Source: Devosia geojensis
GTDB taxonomy: Bacteria > Pseudomonadota > Alphaproteobacteria > Rhizobiales > Devosiaceae
Reading direction: 5' to 3'
Length of the DNA: 64,000 nucleotides
Assembly: GCF_000969415.1 (NCBI RefSeq)
Contig: NZ_JZEX01000113.1
Span: 1-64,000 of the forward strand
Positions 28,348-37,927 of this stretch are shown here, one piece after another (the first letter of the stretch is position 1; each line of letters starts with the position of its first letter). The notes under the pieces are model-generated. The model was given only the letters and a program-made list of their open reading frames with translations, was not told the DNA's origin and ran no database searches. The translations under genes and the position numbers were made by a program.

Positions 28348-30081
28348 ATGAATACCGCCGCAGCCAACAGGGCCAAACTGCTCGGCGCATCGGCGGGCAT
28401 CTCGCTGCTCGCAACCTGGCTCTTCATCCAGTTCAGCACGCCCGGCGGCTTCAACGCCGTCGACGGGCTGCGCGTGATTCTGGTCGCGGTCAGCGCATTC
28501 TGGCTGAGCTGGGGCGCGCTGCTCGGCGTCGCCGGCCTCTTCTATCGCCCCCAAGGCACTGGGCGCGTGCCGCTGACGCCGCCGCTCGGGCGCTGCGCGG
28601 TCGTCGTGCCGATCTACAATGAGGATCCGGTCGCCACCTTCTCGCGCATCGCGGCGATGAGCGCGGGGCTCAGCCGGCTCGGGCTGCACGAGCAGTTCGA
28701 TTTCGTCGTGCTCTCCGACACCAATTCCATGGACGTGGCGGCCGAGGAGGTCGTCTGGTTCGACCGCCTGGCAAGCCAGGCGAAGGCCCAGGGGCATTTC
28801 TTCTATCGGCGGCGTGAGAACAATGCCGGGCGCAAATCCGGCAATATCGAGGATTTCATCCGCCGGTCGGGCGCGGCTTACACCTATGCCGTCATCCTCG
28901 ACGCCGACAGCCTGATGAGTCCCGAAACGCTGGTGCTGCTCGCCAGGCGCATGGATGCGGACCCGCGGCTGGGCCTATTGCAGACGGTGCCCAAGATCAT
29001 CGGCGCGCGCACGTTTTTCGGACGGGCGATCCAGTTCAGCGCCAGCTACTATTCCTCGATCTTTGCACGCGGCATTACTCTGGTGCAGGGCGAGCAAGGC
29101 CCGTTCTGGGGCCACAACGCCATCGTGCGGATGGCCGCGTTCGCGGGCAATTGCGGCCTGCCCAAGCTTTCCGGTAAGCCGCCGTTCGGTGGATTGATCC
29201 TCAGCCACGACTACGTGGAAGCCGCCCTTCTCGCCCGCGCGGGCTGGAAGGTTCAGGTCGACCCCGAGATCGAGGGCTCCTTCGAGGAAGGGCCCGAGAA
29301 CATCATCGAATATGCCAAGCGCGACCGGCGTTGGTGCCAGGGCAACCTGCAGCACGGGCGGTTGCTCGGGGCGCCGGGGCTGCACTGGTGGAACCGGTTC
29401 ACGTTCCTGCAGGGCATCATGGCCTATCTCGGCTCGCCGGTGTGGCTCGCGTTCCTCGTCGGCAGCATCATCTCCGAGGCGATGCCGCGCACGAGTTATA
29501 TCACCTTCAGCCAGCAGCTGACCTCGAGCATCGCCGCCTGGTGCCTCGTCGGGCTCATCACCTCGCTCCTGGTGATGCCCAAGCTCCTCATCATCGCCTG
29601 GGGTGCGGCGAGCGGCGAGAACCGCAAGTTCGGCGGCACGAAGGCCGTGTTCTTCTCGGCCATCACCGAGATCGTGTTCTCGAGCCTCATCGCGCCGATC
29701 ACGCTTCTCATGCAGTCGCGCTCGGTGTTCCAGGTGCTGTTCGGCATCGACGGCGGCTGGCCGGCGACGAGCCGGGACGAGCGCAGCCTCACCCTGCGGC
29801 AGTCCTGGGAGGCGAGCTCGTGGATCGTGATGGCCGGCGCCCTGGTGCTGGCGACGGCCATGGCGCTCGCGCCCTACCTCATGGTCTGGCTGCTGCCGGT
29901 GATCATCCCGATGGGGCTGTCGCCGCTCCTCATCGCCTACAGCTCCATGGTCTCGGACGGCCGCGATGGCCTGCTGCTGATGACCGCCGAGGAATATTCC
30001 GTCGCCCCGGCGATCGATGCGCGCGACAAGGTGCGCAACGACTGGCGGACCGCGTACCTCGAGCAGGGGGCACGTTCGTGA
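28348..30081 (+). CDS. opgH: Glucans biosynthesis glucosyltransferase OpgH
   Basis: A 577-residue inner-membrane family-2 glycosyltransferase that polymerises the glucan backbone from UDP-glucose. Two N-terminal helices (LLGASAGISLLATWLFIQF and the next) precede the catalytic domain. That domain shows VVVPIYNEDP, VILDADSLM (DxD-like) and DRRWCQGNLQ (QxxRW-like). Several helices follow from about residue 350. It is much shorter than enterobacterial OpgH (over 800 residues), as is common in Alphaproteobacteria. AAAGG and GGTGG precede the ATG. It overlaps opgC by 4 bp. Confidence 0.95.
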   Translation: MNTAAANRAKLLGASAGISLLATWLFIQFSTPGGFNAVDGLRVILVAVSAFWLSWGALLGVAGLFYRPQGTGRVPLTPPLGRCAVVVPIYNEDPVATFSRIAAMSAGLSRLGLHEQFDFVVLSDTNSMDVAAEEVVWFDRLASQAKAQGHFFYRRRENNAGRKSGNIEDFIRRSGAAYTYAVILDADSLMSPETLVLLARRMDADPRLGLLQTVPKIIGARTFFGRAIQFSASYYSSIFARGITLVQGEQGPFWGHNAIVRMAAFAGNCGLPKLSGKPPFGGLILSHDYVEAALLARAGWKVQVDPEIEGSFEEGPENIIEYAKRDRRWCQGNLQHGRLLGAPGLHWWNRFTFLQGIMAYLGSPVWLAFLVGSIISEAMPRTSYITFSQQLTSSIAAWCLVGLITSLLVMPKLLIIAWGAASGENRKFGGTKAVFFSAITEIVFSSLIAPITLLMQSRSVFQVLFGIDGGWPATSRDERSLTLRQSWEASSWIVMAGALVLATAMALAPYLMVWLLPVIIPMGLSPLLIAYSSMVSDGRDGLLLMTAEEYSVAPAIDARDKVRNDWRTAYLEQGARS

Positions 30082-31325
30082 CGCAGGAGTCCCGCGACAT
30101 CCCCGCGGCCCTCGCTCCGGTCATGAGGGCGGGCGCCGCGCCGATCCCGGACGCCGCGATCAAGGAAGCCGCCGGTCCTCCGGCCGTGCCGACGACGCTG
30201 GCGGTCGGCCGGGACCTGCGCATCGACATGTTCCGGGGCCTGGCGCTGGTGATGATCTTCGTCAACCACGTGCCGGGCACCGTCTACGAGCGGTTGACCA
30301 GCCGCAATTTCGGCTTTTCCGACGCCGCCGAGGCGTTCGTGCTGATGTCGGGGATCGCGGCGGGCCTCGCCTATTCGCGCGGGTTCGCCAACGGCTTCAA
30401 CTGGCCGGCGGTAGCGAAAGTCTGGGCGCGGGCGCGCCAGCTCTATCTGGTGCAGATCGTCATCACTGTGATGGCGCTCGCCGTCTTCGCGGCGGCCGCC
30501 TTGTGGTTCGACCGGGCGGAGATGCTGGCCAAGAACAACGTGGCGGCGCTCTTCGAAAAGCCGCTCTCGGTGATCATCGGCATTCCGGCGATGACGCACC
30601 AGCTCGGCTATTTCAACATCCTGCCGCTCTATATCACGCTGCTGCTGGTCACCCCTGCCCTCATCCTTCTCGGCGCGAAGAAGCCCTGGCTGCTGCTGGG
30701 GCTTTCGGTACTGCTCTGGGCGGTTGCCGGCCACTTCCGCCTCAATTTCCCCAATTTCCCGAATCCAGGCGGCTGGTTCTTCAATCCGTTCTCCTGGCAG
30801 ATCCTCTTCGTCACGGGGCTGCTCGCCGGCATGGCGATGAAGCAGGGACGCACGTTCTTCACCTTCAATCCGACGCTGTTCTGGGCGGCGGTCGGCTACC
30901 TCGTTCTGGTGCTGATCTGGGCGCGCACGCCACCGGTCGGCCAGATCGGCTGGGCAGCGCTCAATGGGCTGCGCGATCTCGGCGCGCCTTTCTATCTCGT
31001 CGGGTTCGACAAGACGTTCCTCTCGCTTCCGCGGCTCTCACATGTCCTGGCGCTCGCCTACGTGCTGGCATCGCTCGCCAGCGTACGGGCGTTCGCCGGC
31101 ACCGCCTATGCGCAGCCGCTGATCCTGCTCGGCCGCTACGGACTGCCGGTCTTCGCCACCGGCTCGGTGCTCAGCATGGTGCTGCAGGCGGTCAAATCCG
31201 GCACGATCGGCAACCCGCTTAGCGATGGCGTGCTGATCGCAGGCGGCCTTGCGGCGCAACTCGCCCTCGCCTGGTGCCTCTTCAAGACCGACGAGATGCG
31301 CGGCGGCAAGAAGAAGGCCGGCTAG
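30078..31325 (+). CDS. opgC: OpgC-type glucan-modifying acyltransferase
   Basis: A 415-residue polytopic membrane protein of the OpgC family, which adds succinyl groups to periplasmic glucans. The hallmark start of the domain is RDLRIDMFRGLALVMIFVNH near residue 52, followed by about ten helices. The GTG start overlaps the opgH stop (GTGA), so translation is coupled. The first 45 residues are polar and Ala/Pro-rich. It completes an opgG-opgH-opgC operon. Confidence 0.9.
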   Translation: MTQESRDIPAALAPVMRAGAAPIPDAAIKEAAGPPAVPTTLAVGRDLRIDMFRGLALVMIFVNHVPGTVYERLTSRNFGFSDAAEAFVLMSGIAAGLAYSRGFANGFNWPAVAKVWARARQLYLVQIVITVMALAVFAAAALWFDRAEMLAKNNVAALFEKPLSVIIGIPAMTHQLGYFNILPLYITLLLVTPALILLGAKKPWLLLGLSVLLWAVAGHFRLNFPNFPNPGGWFFNPFSWQILFVTGLLAGMAMKQGRTFFTFNPTLFWAAVGYLVLVLIWARTPPVGQIGWAALNGLRDLGAPFYLVGFDKTFLSLPRLSHVLALAYVLASLASVRAFAGTAYAQPLILLGRYGLPVFATGSVLSMVLQAVKSGTIGNPLSDGVLIAGGLAAQLALAWCLFKTDEMRGGKKKAG

Positions 31326-31359
31326 GTGGTGCAGACAGTTAGGTGCTGGAAGTATCCAC

Positions 31360-31457
31360 AACCACCGGGTCGTTCCCGCAAAAGCGGGAAACTCTGTTTC
31401 CCTCCCAGCGCTGCAAACGGAGGTCCCCGCTTTCGCGGGGATGACCCGGTGGTGGTT
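31360..31457. repeat. Inverted repeat element (family B), copy 1
   Basis: Outer arms AACCACCGGGT and ACCCGGTGGTGGTT enclose two hairpins, TTCCCGCAAAAGCGGGAA and CCCCGCTTTCGCGGGG. It lies between the convergent opgC and GH38-like genes and could double as a bidirectional terminator. The same element occurs at 45461-45559. Confidence 0.8.
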
Positions 31458-31513
31458 GCAGAACTGAGAAAAACAGGCTGCAGGCGAAACCCACCACGAC
31501 TCCTGCAGGCAGC

Positions 31514-33460
31514 TTACTCCTCAACCGCCAGCACGAATCTGACCGTCAGGTCGCCTTCCCACCACATAGGGAAGTTGGTGCCCCATTTGTTGTTGTGGAG
31601 GTTGAAGCGGATGCCGCCTGAAAGGTTCGGCAGCTCGGGCGCGAACGGCATGAAAGGCGAGCCGGCTGGCGTGACGAGCGGCGAATCGAGAGGCTCGACG
31701 GTCAGCGAGCCGGTTCCAAGTTCTGCTGCAACCGCCTCGACCGCCTGGAGCTGACCACCGCCGCGGCGCGCGATGCGCTCGCCCGGCTGCCAGAGGCCCA
31801 TCTTGCGGTAGCGCCAGCCGGAAGCGCCTTCCGGTGTCAGGGAAACGAAGCTCGCCTCGGGCATGCGGTTGGCGGGCTTGTTGCGCAGCGTCAGGCGCAG
31901 AGCCAGGTGCGTGTCGCCGAGCGCCTCGACAGCCAACTCGATTCGTTCGGGCGCGCCGAGGGTCCGGTGGGCTTCTTGCGGCATGGCGAGCACGACAACG
32001 GGCTGGCCGTCGATCCAGCCGCCGCCGACGCGGCGCGGGGCGAAAGCGGCATGCCGGGCCGTGCGGGCGCGATGGAGGCCGGGCTTGTCATGGTCGAGAA
32101 TCGCCCACTCCGCCCGGTGCTGGAGATAGCTGTCGAGATGCGCCTGCAACGCGGCGCTGTCGTAGCTCTCGTAGCGATAGGCGATGAGCGGTCCGTCGCG
32201 GCCAGCAAGACGGGCGCCGGTGGGCGATGCGATCGACATTACGTCGCCCGTCTGCGGATCGAGATCGAGCCGCCAGCCGCCCACCTTCATAACCTGCATC
32301 TGCTCATCGAGAAGATCCGGCGCCACGGGCGGCTCCAGTTCGGCGAGATGGTCTTCGGCGAGGCGGCGGTCCGATGCGGGGAGCTCGGCAATCGCGGCGT
32401 CGAGATACGCGCGCTGCTCGGCCCATGACGCTTCGGCATAGGCAAACCGGTAGTCGTTCGCCCGCGCCGCCTCGAAGGCGGGCCGGTCCCAGGCCTCCTC
32501 GTCGCGCAGGTACGACTTGATGTCGACGCCCCAGGTGTGCTCGGCAACGAGCGCGAGGCCTCGCCCGAAGGCGCGGCGCGCGGGCGTGAGCCCTTCCACG
32601 TCGAATCCGTCGTAGAGCCGCTGCAGCTGCCTGAAGCGGGCCAGCTTGATGGGGTCGCTCCCTGCCCCATGGATCCAGCTGTCGCCGATCTCGATGTCGA
32701 CGACCGGGAACTCCTCGCGCCGCTCCCACATCAGCCGGCCGAAGGCGTCGAGGGTCGAGGCCCGCACCGCGACGTCCGGATATTCGTGGGCCATGTGCCG
32801 GTGCACGTCCACGGTCTGCGGCACGCTCTGCGGACCCATGTTGTCGTTGGTGTGCGCGAAGCTGAGACCGACTTCGCCGCCGGGGGCGAATTGCGTCGCG
32901 CCATAGGAGTTCTGGTACATGACGACCACCTCCTCGCCCGTGGGCGCGCGCCAGCGGAAGAGGTCCGGCACGTCGGGGACAGGACTGGCGGTATTGACGC
33001 CGAGGTGGAGGAAGCGCACGCCGGCCTCGGCCAGCAACGGCACCATGCCCAGCGTGTGGCCGGGCACGTCGGTCATCTTGGCGGCGATGGTCTCCCGGCC
33101 GAAGCGTTCGTCGAGCTCGCGGGCGATCGACAGGCCCGCCCGGAAGAGCGCCGGCGACATCAGCTCGGTATGAGTGGTGAAGGGCAGCGCGTGCCAGCGG
33201 ATGAGGCCGCGTTCGATGGCGCGCTCGAGGCGCTTTACCTTCTCGGCGTCCTGGGTCTGCAAATGGTCCCAGATCAGCCAGGCGCCCGTCGTCCAGATGA
33301 AGCGCGGGTTGTCCGGATCCTCGGCGTAAAAGTGCTCGCCAGTCGTCAGCGCCTGCGGAATGAACTGCTCGTGGTACTGCCGGCGGACCTTGGCGGCATG
33401 GTCGGTGAAGCCGATGTCGAGATGGGTCTTGAAGACGAGGTGGATGGTTCTGTCGCTCAA
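31514..33460 (-). CDS. GH38-like glycosidase (DUF5054 domain protein)
   Basis: A 648-residue protein with the alpha-mannosidase (GH38) N-terminal fold. HLDIGFTDHA at residues 13-22 carries the family HxD zinc motif, and KMTDVPGHTLGMVPLL holds the likely catalytic Asp. Later motifs include IGDSWIHGAGSDPIK. The C-terminal half is beta-rich. It has no signal peptide, so any substrate would be processed in the cytoplasm. The start is an unusual TTG, 4 bp after the LacI stop (GGG TAA CATA TTG). No upstream ATG exists in frame. It is co-transcribed with LacI and divergent from a sugar importer. Confidence 0.85.
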   Translation of the reverse strand: MSDRTIHLVFKTHLDIGFTDHAAKVRRQYHEQFIPQALTTGEHFYAEDPDNPRFIWTTGAWLIWDHLQTQDAEKVKRLERAIERGLIRWHALPFTTHTELMSPALFRAGLSIARELDERFGRETIAAKMTDVPGHTLGMVPLLAEAGVRFLHLGVNTASPVPDVPDLFRWRAPTGEEVVVMYQNSYGATQFAPGGEVGLSFAHTNDNMGPQSVPQTVDVHRHMAHEYPDVAVRASTLDAFGRLMWERREEFPVVDIEIGDSWIHGAGSDPIKLARFRQLQRLYDGFDVEGLTPARRAFGRGLALVAEHTWGVDIKSYLRDEEAWDRPAFEAARANDYRFAYAEASWAEQRAYLDAAIAELPASDRRLAEDHLAELEPPVAPDLLDEQMQVMKVGGWRLDLDPQTGDVMSIASPTGARLAGRDGPLIAYRYESYDSAALQAHLDSYLQHRAEWAILDHDKPGLHRARTARHAAFAPRRVGGGWIDGQPVVVLAMPQEAHRTLGAPERIELAVEALGDTHLALRLTLRNKPANRMPEASFVSLTPEGASGWRYRKMGLWQPGERIARRGGGQLQAVEAVAAELGTGSLTVEPLDSPLVTPAGSPFMPFAPELPNLSGGIRFNLHNNKWGTNFPMWWEGDLTVRFVLAVEE

Positions 33461-33464
33461 TATG

Positions 33465-34532
33465 TTACCCGCGCTTGCCGACCGTGCCGCGCACGACGAG
33501 GCGCGTGGCTATGGTCTCTTCCATGGGGGGCACGTGCGGGTTCTTCAGCCTTCTGAGGATGAGGCGGACGAGGGCTTGCACGCGCTGATCGATATCCACC
33601 TTGACGGTGGTCAGGTTGTAGCTTTTCCAGTGCGCCTGCTGGATGTCGTCGAAACCGACGACCATCACGTCCTCGGGCACGCGCAGGTTCAATTCGTGAC
33701 GCAAGGCGTCGATGATGCCGAAAGCGCCCACGTCGTTGGCGGCAAAGATCGCGTCGGCTCCGTCGCCGAGGCGAAAGAGGTCGAGGGTGGCCGAATAGGC
33801 GGTGTCGTAGGTGAAATCGCCGGGAAAGAGCACGGGATCGGGCAAGCCCCTCTCGCGCATGATCGAGCGCAGCGTCTCCTCGCGCGCGACGCTCGCCAGC
33901 GATCGCGACAGACCGGAAAGATAGGCGATGCGGCGCGCACCGTATCCCTGCATCATGGCGACGGCCTGCTCGATCCCGCCGCGGGTCAGGATGTTGAGCC
34001 TGTCGAAGAGCAGACCTTCGTCCTCGCGATCCCAGTACCCGTCCCCCGCGGTCTGCGGATAGTCGATATAGATCGGCACGGCGCGGTCGAGCACCTTGGT
34101 CAGGGTCCGCGGCCGCACGTTCTCGGTAAAGGCGATGACCGAATCGGGGTTGAACCCGCGCATGTAGGTCAGGAGCGTCGGATCGATGCTGTAGTCGGTG
34201 CGGGTCTTGAAGAGGAGCGTAGCGAATCCTTCGTTCTGGAGAGCGGCGGTCAGCACGTCGATCTCCTGGCTCTCCCAGGGACTCCAGACGTCCGGCACGA
34301 TAACGCCGACCAGGTGCGAGCGGCGGGTGACGAGGGCGCGCGCCGCCCGGTCGGGCGCGTAGCCGAGGGTCTGCGCCACATCGAGGATATGGGCGCGCTT
34401 TTCCGGCTTGATGGACGCATCGGGATTGAACGCGCGCGATACGGCGACGCGCGACACCTTGGCGATCCTCGCCACCATTTCCGCGGTGGCGCGCTGAGGC
34501 CGCTCCGGCGTGTCCGGCTTTGGATCAGTCAT
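33465..34532 (-). CDS. LacI family transcriptional regulator
   Basis: A 355-residue repressor. The helix-turn-helix reads EMVARIAKVSRVAVSRAFNP at about residues 16-35, the hinge has YAPDRAARALVTRRS, and the sensor domain starts LVGVIVPDVWSPWESQ. FDDIQQAHWKSYNLTTVKVD is the usual C-terminal signature. The ATG at 34532 is chosen over upstream TTG and GTG codons. It is co-directional with the GH38-like gene and divergent from the importer. It is the best candidate to bind GAACA-NN-TGTTC sites. Confidence 0.93.
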   Translation of the reverse strand: MTDPKPDTPERPQRATAEMVARIAKVSRVAVSRAFNPDASIKPEKRAHILDVAQTLGYAPDRAARALVTRRSHLVGVIVPDVWSPWESQEIDVLTAALQNEGFATLLFKTRTDYSIDPTLLTYMRGFNPDSVIAFTENVRPRTLTKVLDRAVPIYIDYPQTAGDGYWDREDEGLLFDRLNILTRGGIEQAVAMMQGYGARRIAYLSGLSRSLASVAREETLRSIMRERGLPDPVLFPGDFTYDTAYSATLDLFRLGDGADAIFAANDVGAFGIIDALRHELNLRVPEDVMVVGFDDIQQAHWKSYNLTTVKVDIDQRVQALVRLILRRLKNPHVPPMEETIATRLVVRGTVGKRG

Positions 34533-34677
34533 CACGGCACTCAATGCAAGCGTGTACAAAAATCGGAAATCGCCGGCCTGCGATCGGTTTGGCGCACGTC
34601 ATGCAGGCGTTACCGGCCTGATGATATGACGCAGTTTTCATGAATATTCCATGACATGTTCATTGTCACGATACGGG

Positions 34678-34708
34678 TTGACGAATGAACACGTGTTCAT
34701 TTTACTGT
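34678..34708 (+). promoter_or_regulatory. Putative promoter with embedded operator for the sugar importer operon
   Basis: TTGACG (34678-34683) and TACTGT (34703-34708) are separated by 19 bp. The spacer is almost filled by the perfect palindrome AATGAACACGTGTTCATT (34684-34701), the classic geometry for repression. The promoter assignment is weaker than the palindrome because the spacer is long. Confidence 0.55.
34684..34701. promoter_or_regulatory. Perfect 18-bp operator palindrome (GAACA-NN-TGTTC type), site 1
   Basis: AATGAACACGTGTTCATT is a perfect palindrome in the LacI/importer divergent region, 98 bp before the binding-protein ATG. A related single TGTTCAT half-site lies at about 34657-34663. 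The 12-bp core recurs at 39376 and 39653. Confidence 0.75.
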
Positions 34709-34798
34709 CATGCGAGCGGCGTATGGGAGGCGCCGCCGCTGCGACGGACCCGTCGAGGCCCGCGCGGCATTTCATTCCTGCGGGAGAGGAAAAACATC

Positions 34799-36133
34799 AT
34801 GAAATCGGTATATTCCGTCAGCCTGGCAGCCCTCGCCACGGCGCTGATGGCCGGCACCACGCTTGGCGCCGACCTGCGCATCCTGACCGCCGTCACCGGC
34901 GGCAAGGACGCCGCCGAGCACGAGCTCTTCGTCCAGGAGCTCGAGCAGCACCTCGGCCTCGACATCGAGATGGTCAAGCCGGCGGCGGACTACAACAATG
35001 TCCTGTTCACCTCGCTGGCCAGCGGCGAGCGCTACGACCTCATCTACGGCGACTCCAAGATGCTGCCCCAGCTCGTCGAGCAGGGCGCCGTCACGGACGT
35101 GACCGACCTCGTCGCCGGCTCGGCGGTGCTGGCGGACGTCGCCGTCATTCCGCAAGCCGAGTGGGACCTCTTCGACATCGAAGGCCGCAAATGGGGCGTG
35201 CCCAACAAGTTCGAGGGCGGCACGCTGCCGACCGTCCGCCAGGACTGGCTCGAGGAATTCGGCATGGAAGCGCCGGTGACCCTCGACGATTGGACTGAAT
35301 TCTTCCGCCGTGCCAAGGAAGAAAAAGGCGCCTACGGCCTGTCGCTCTCCAAGCTCTACGACATCCAGGGCTTCATGTCGGCGGCGGGCGTCAAGGCCGG
35401 CTATGTGCTGGTCGACGGCAAGCGGACCATCCCCTATGCCTCGGACGAAGCCGCCGAGATCTACGACTGGTTCGGCATGCTCTCCGAGGAGGGCCTGCTC
35501 GACCCGAACTTCACCACCAACGGGTCGGCCGAGTTCCGTAACCTCTTCATGACCGATCGCGTCGCGGCCGTGACCTATTGGGATGCATGGGTGGGCCTCT
35601 TCAACAACATCATGGCGACGGACCACCCCGATTCGCCCTTCGAGGCCAAGGGTGTGGCGGGCGTGCCGGGACCCGACGGCGACATTATCCTGCGCCGTGG
35701 CGATGCCTCGCTCTGGATGATTCCCGCCAATGCCGAGCATCCCGAGAACGCCATCAAGTTCCTGGAGTTCTGGCACTCCGAGCCCGGTTACATCATGGGT
35801 ACGCTCGGCGTGAAGGACGTGGACTACACCGTCACCGCGGACGGCGGGTACGAGCTGACCGAGCAGGGCCAGGCCCACGGCATGGACCACGGCTCGCCGC
35901 GCGTCGCCTCGACCACCTGGGAGCCGCCCTTCCCGCCCCTGCCGGGCGTCGAGGACGCGCAGGCGATCATCATGGAGCACGCGACGACCGAGTACCTGCC
36001 CTCGTCATGGGCCGAAGCCGAAGCGATCGTCCACAAGCATGCCTTCCCGGCCATGCTGGGTGAGACGACCGGCGCCGAAGCCGTCGCCGCCATGCGCGAC
36101 GAGCTGCTGGCAGCGGGCCTCATCGACGAATAA
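34799..36133 (+). CDS. ABC sugar importer, periplasmic substrate-binding protein
   Basis: A 444-residue secreted binding protein of the family-1 type. The signal peptide is MKSVYSVSLAALATALMAGT with cleavage near GADL. The mature part begins LRILTAVTGGKDAAEHELF. GGAGAGG precedes the ATG at 34799. The frame also opens at 34685 inside the operator, which is not a credible start. It is the first gene of an operon with two permeases and a metallohydrolase but no ATPase. Confidence 0.92.
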   Translation: MKSVYSVSLAALATALMAGTTLGADLRILTAVTGGKDAAEHELFVQELEQHLGLDIEMVKPAADYNNVLFTSLASGERYDLIYGDSKMLPQLVEQGAVTDVTDLVAGSAVLADVAVIPQAEWDLFDIEGRKWGVPNKFEGGTLPTVRQDWLEEFGMEAPVTLDDWTEFFRRAKEEKGAYGLSLSKLYDIQGFMSAAGVKAGYVLVDGKRTIPYASDEAAEIYDWFGMLSEEGLLDPNFTTNGSAEFRNLFMTDRVAAVTYWDAWVGLFNNIMATDHPDSPFEAKGVAGVPGPDGDIILRRGDASLWMIPANAEHPENAIKFLEFWHSEPGYIMGTLGVKDVDYTVTADGGYELTEQGQAHGMDHGSPRVASTTWEPPFPPLPGVEDAQAIIMEHATTEYLPSSWAEAEAIVHKHAFPAMLGETTGAEAVAAMRDELLAAGLIDE

Positions 36134-36149
36134 ACCCTCCTCAACCGTA

Positions 36150-36180
36150 CCGCTCCCGCCGCCAAGGCGCGCGGGAGCGG
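36150..36180 (+). promoter_or_regulatory. Intercistronic hairpin after the binding-protein gene
   Basis: CCGCTCCCGC (36150-36159) pairs perfectly with GCGGGAGCGG (36171-36180). A nested CGCC-AA-GGCG stem sits in the loop. It lies in the 62-bp gap between the binding-protein stop and the permease start. There is no T-run. It probably stabilises the upstream mRNA, matching the arrangement at 12525-12556. Confidence 0.6.
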
Positions 36181-36195
36181 CGACCCGCGCCGCGA

Positions 36196-37080
36196 ATGCC
36201 CATGCTCGCTCAAATCCAGCGCCACTGGTTCCTCTACGTGCTGATCGCGCCGATCATCGCGTATTTCTGCGCGTTCCTGTTCTACCCCATGGGCCAGGGC
36301 GTCTTCCTGTCGTTCCAGAAGGCGGGGCTGCTGGGGCCGGTCGGTTTCATCGGCTGGGAAAACTACCAGAAGGTCTTTTCGACCCCGATGGTGTGGCAGA
36401 CGATCTGGAACACGCTGATCCTTTCGGCCGGCATCACGTTCTTCGGCGTGCTGCTGCCCATCGTGCCCGCCATCGCGCTCGCCGAGGTCTTTCCGGACTG
36501 GGTGAAGCGCGGGCTGCAAACGATCATCTACACGCCCTATCTCTTCTCCTGGGTCATCATCATCGGCATCTGGTCGAACACGCTCTCGCCCATCGGCCTG
36601 GTCAATTCGCTGCTGGTGCAGTCGGGGCTCATCGAGCAGCCGATCACGTTCTTCGCCAGTCCGGTCTGGGCGCGCCCGATGGTCATCGGGCTGACGGTGT
36701 GGAAGGACATCGGTTTCCATGCGCTGATCTACCTGGCCGCGCTCCTGTCGCTCAATCCGGATGTGCTGGAGGCGGCCGACATCGACGGGGCGAACGGCTG
36801 GCAGAAGATCAAGGACATCGTCATCCCGCACCTGATGCCGATGATCAAGGTGGTGTTCCTCATCACGCTGCTCGGGTCGCTGCGCACTTTCGACTCCGCC
36901 TTCCTGATGCTCAACGGACGCACCGCCGACCAGATCCGCACGCTGGCGATCTTCACCTATGAGCGCGGCATCCTCAATTTCGACCTCGGGGTGGCGAGCG
37001 CCGCGGGCGTCGTGCTGCTCGCCGTTTCACTCATCATCGCCGGCATCGCCCGGCTGATCCTGCGCGAGCGGGAGGCCTGA
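36196..37080 (+). CDS. ABC sugar importer, permease 1 (MalF/UgpA type)
   Basis: A 294-residue inner-membrane permease with about six helices, the first at FLYVLIAPIIAYFCAFLFY. The EAA loop reads DVLEAADIDGANGWQKIKDI. No clear Shine-Dalgarno precedes the ATG at 36196, which follows the hairpin by 15 bp. An ATG two codons later is equally possible. Confidence 0.92.
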   Translation: MPMLAQIQRHWFLYVLIAPIIAYFCAFLFYPMGQGVFLSFQKAGLLGPVGFIGWENYQKVFSTPMVWQTIWNTLILSAGITFFGVLLPIVPAIALAEVFPDWVKRGLQTIIYTPYLFSWVIIIGIWSNTLSPIGLVNSLLVQSGLIEQPITFFASPVWARPMVIGLTVWKDIGFHALIYLAALLSLNPDVLEAADIDGANGWQKIKDIVIPHLMPMIKVVFLITLLGSLRTFDSAFLMLNGRTADQIRTLAIFTYERGILNFDLGVASAAGVVLLAVSLIIAGIARLILREREA

Positions 37081-37081
37081 G

Positions 37082-37927
37082 ATGCTGAGAAGCCGCCCGA
37101 TCACCATCCTGTCCTTCGTGGTGCTGATCGCGCTCGCGGCGACCATGGTCGTGCCGCTCTGGTCGGTCGCGGCCACCGCCTTTTCCACCAAGTTCGGCTC
37201 GCTGCAGCCGGGCGTGATCCTCTGGCCGAACCCCTGGTCGCTGGAAGGCTTCGATACGCTTTTCCGGCGGCTCAACTTCCTCCTGCCCTTCGCCAACACG
37301 TTCTATGTGACCGTGGTGGGCACGATCGCGCACGTCCTGCTCTCAGCGCTCGGCGGTTATGTGCTGGTGCATGAGGAACTGCCCGGCCGGCGCATCATCG
37401 CGGGCATCATCCTCCTGACGCTGACGATCCCTTCACAGGTGATCCTGGTGCCGCTGTTCGTGGTGTTCAAGCAGTTCCAACTGCTCAACACGCTGCTGTC
37501 GCTCATCGTCTCGGAACTCGTCTCGGCTTTCTCGATCCTCTTGATGAAGACCTATTTCGAGCAGGTGCCCAAGACCATGATCGAGTCGGCGCGCATGGAT
37601 GGGGCGGGTCACTTCAAGCTGTTGAAGGACTTCTATTTCCCCCTGGCCCTGCCTGGCGTCGTGACCGTCGCGGCGTTCCAGATCGTCCATAAGTACAACC
37701 TCTTCATCGAGCCGCTGCTCTTCATCCGCGATCCCCAGAAGGTGACGCTGCAGATCGCGTTGCAGTCCGTGATCCTCGGGGAGAGCTCGACGTCGACCAA
37801 CGACTTCATCGCTCCCAACGTCACGATGGCCGCCATCGTTCTCGCCCTCATTCCGCTGCTGATTTTCTATCCTTTCATGCAGCGGTATCTCGTGCGGGGG
37901 CTGACGCTCGGCGGCGTCAAGGAATGA
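37082..37927 (+). CDS. ABC sugar importer, permease 2 (MalG/UgpE type)
   Basis: A 281-residue inner-membrane permease. The first helix is at ITILSFVVLIALAATMVVPL. The EAA loop is TMIESARMDGAGHFKLLKDF. It starts 1 bp after the previous stop, with GGGAGG 6 nt upstream, and overlaps the metallohydrolase gene by 4 bp. C-terminal YLVRGLTLGGVKE is typical of this subunit. Confidence 0.93.
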   Translation: MLRSRPITILSFVVLIALAATMVVPLWSVAATAFSTKFGSLQPGVILWPNPWSLEGFDTLFRRLNFLLPFANTFYVTVVGTIAHVLLSALGGYVLVHEELPGRRIIAGIILLTLTIPSQVILVPLFVVFKQFQLLNTLLSLIVSELVSAFSILLMKTYFEQVPKTMIESARMDGAGHFKLLKDFYFPLALPGVVTVAAFQIVHKYNLFIEPLLFIRDPQKVTLQIALQSVILGESSTSTNDFIAPNVTMAAIVLALIPLLIFYPFMQRYLVRGLTLGGVKE

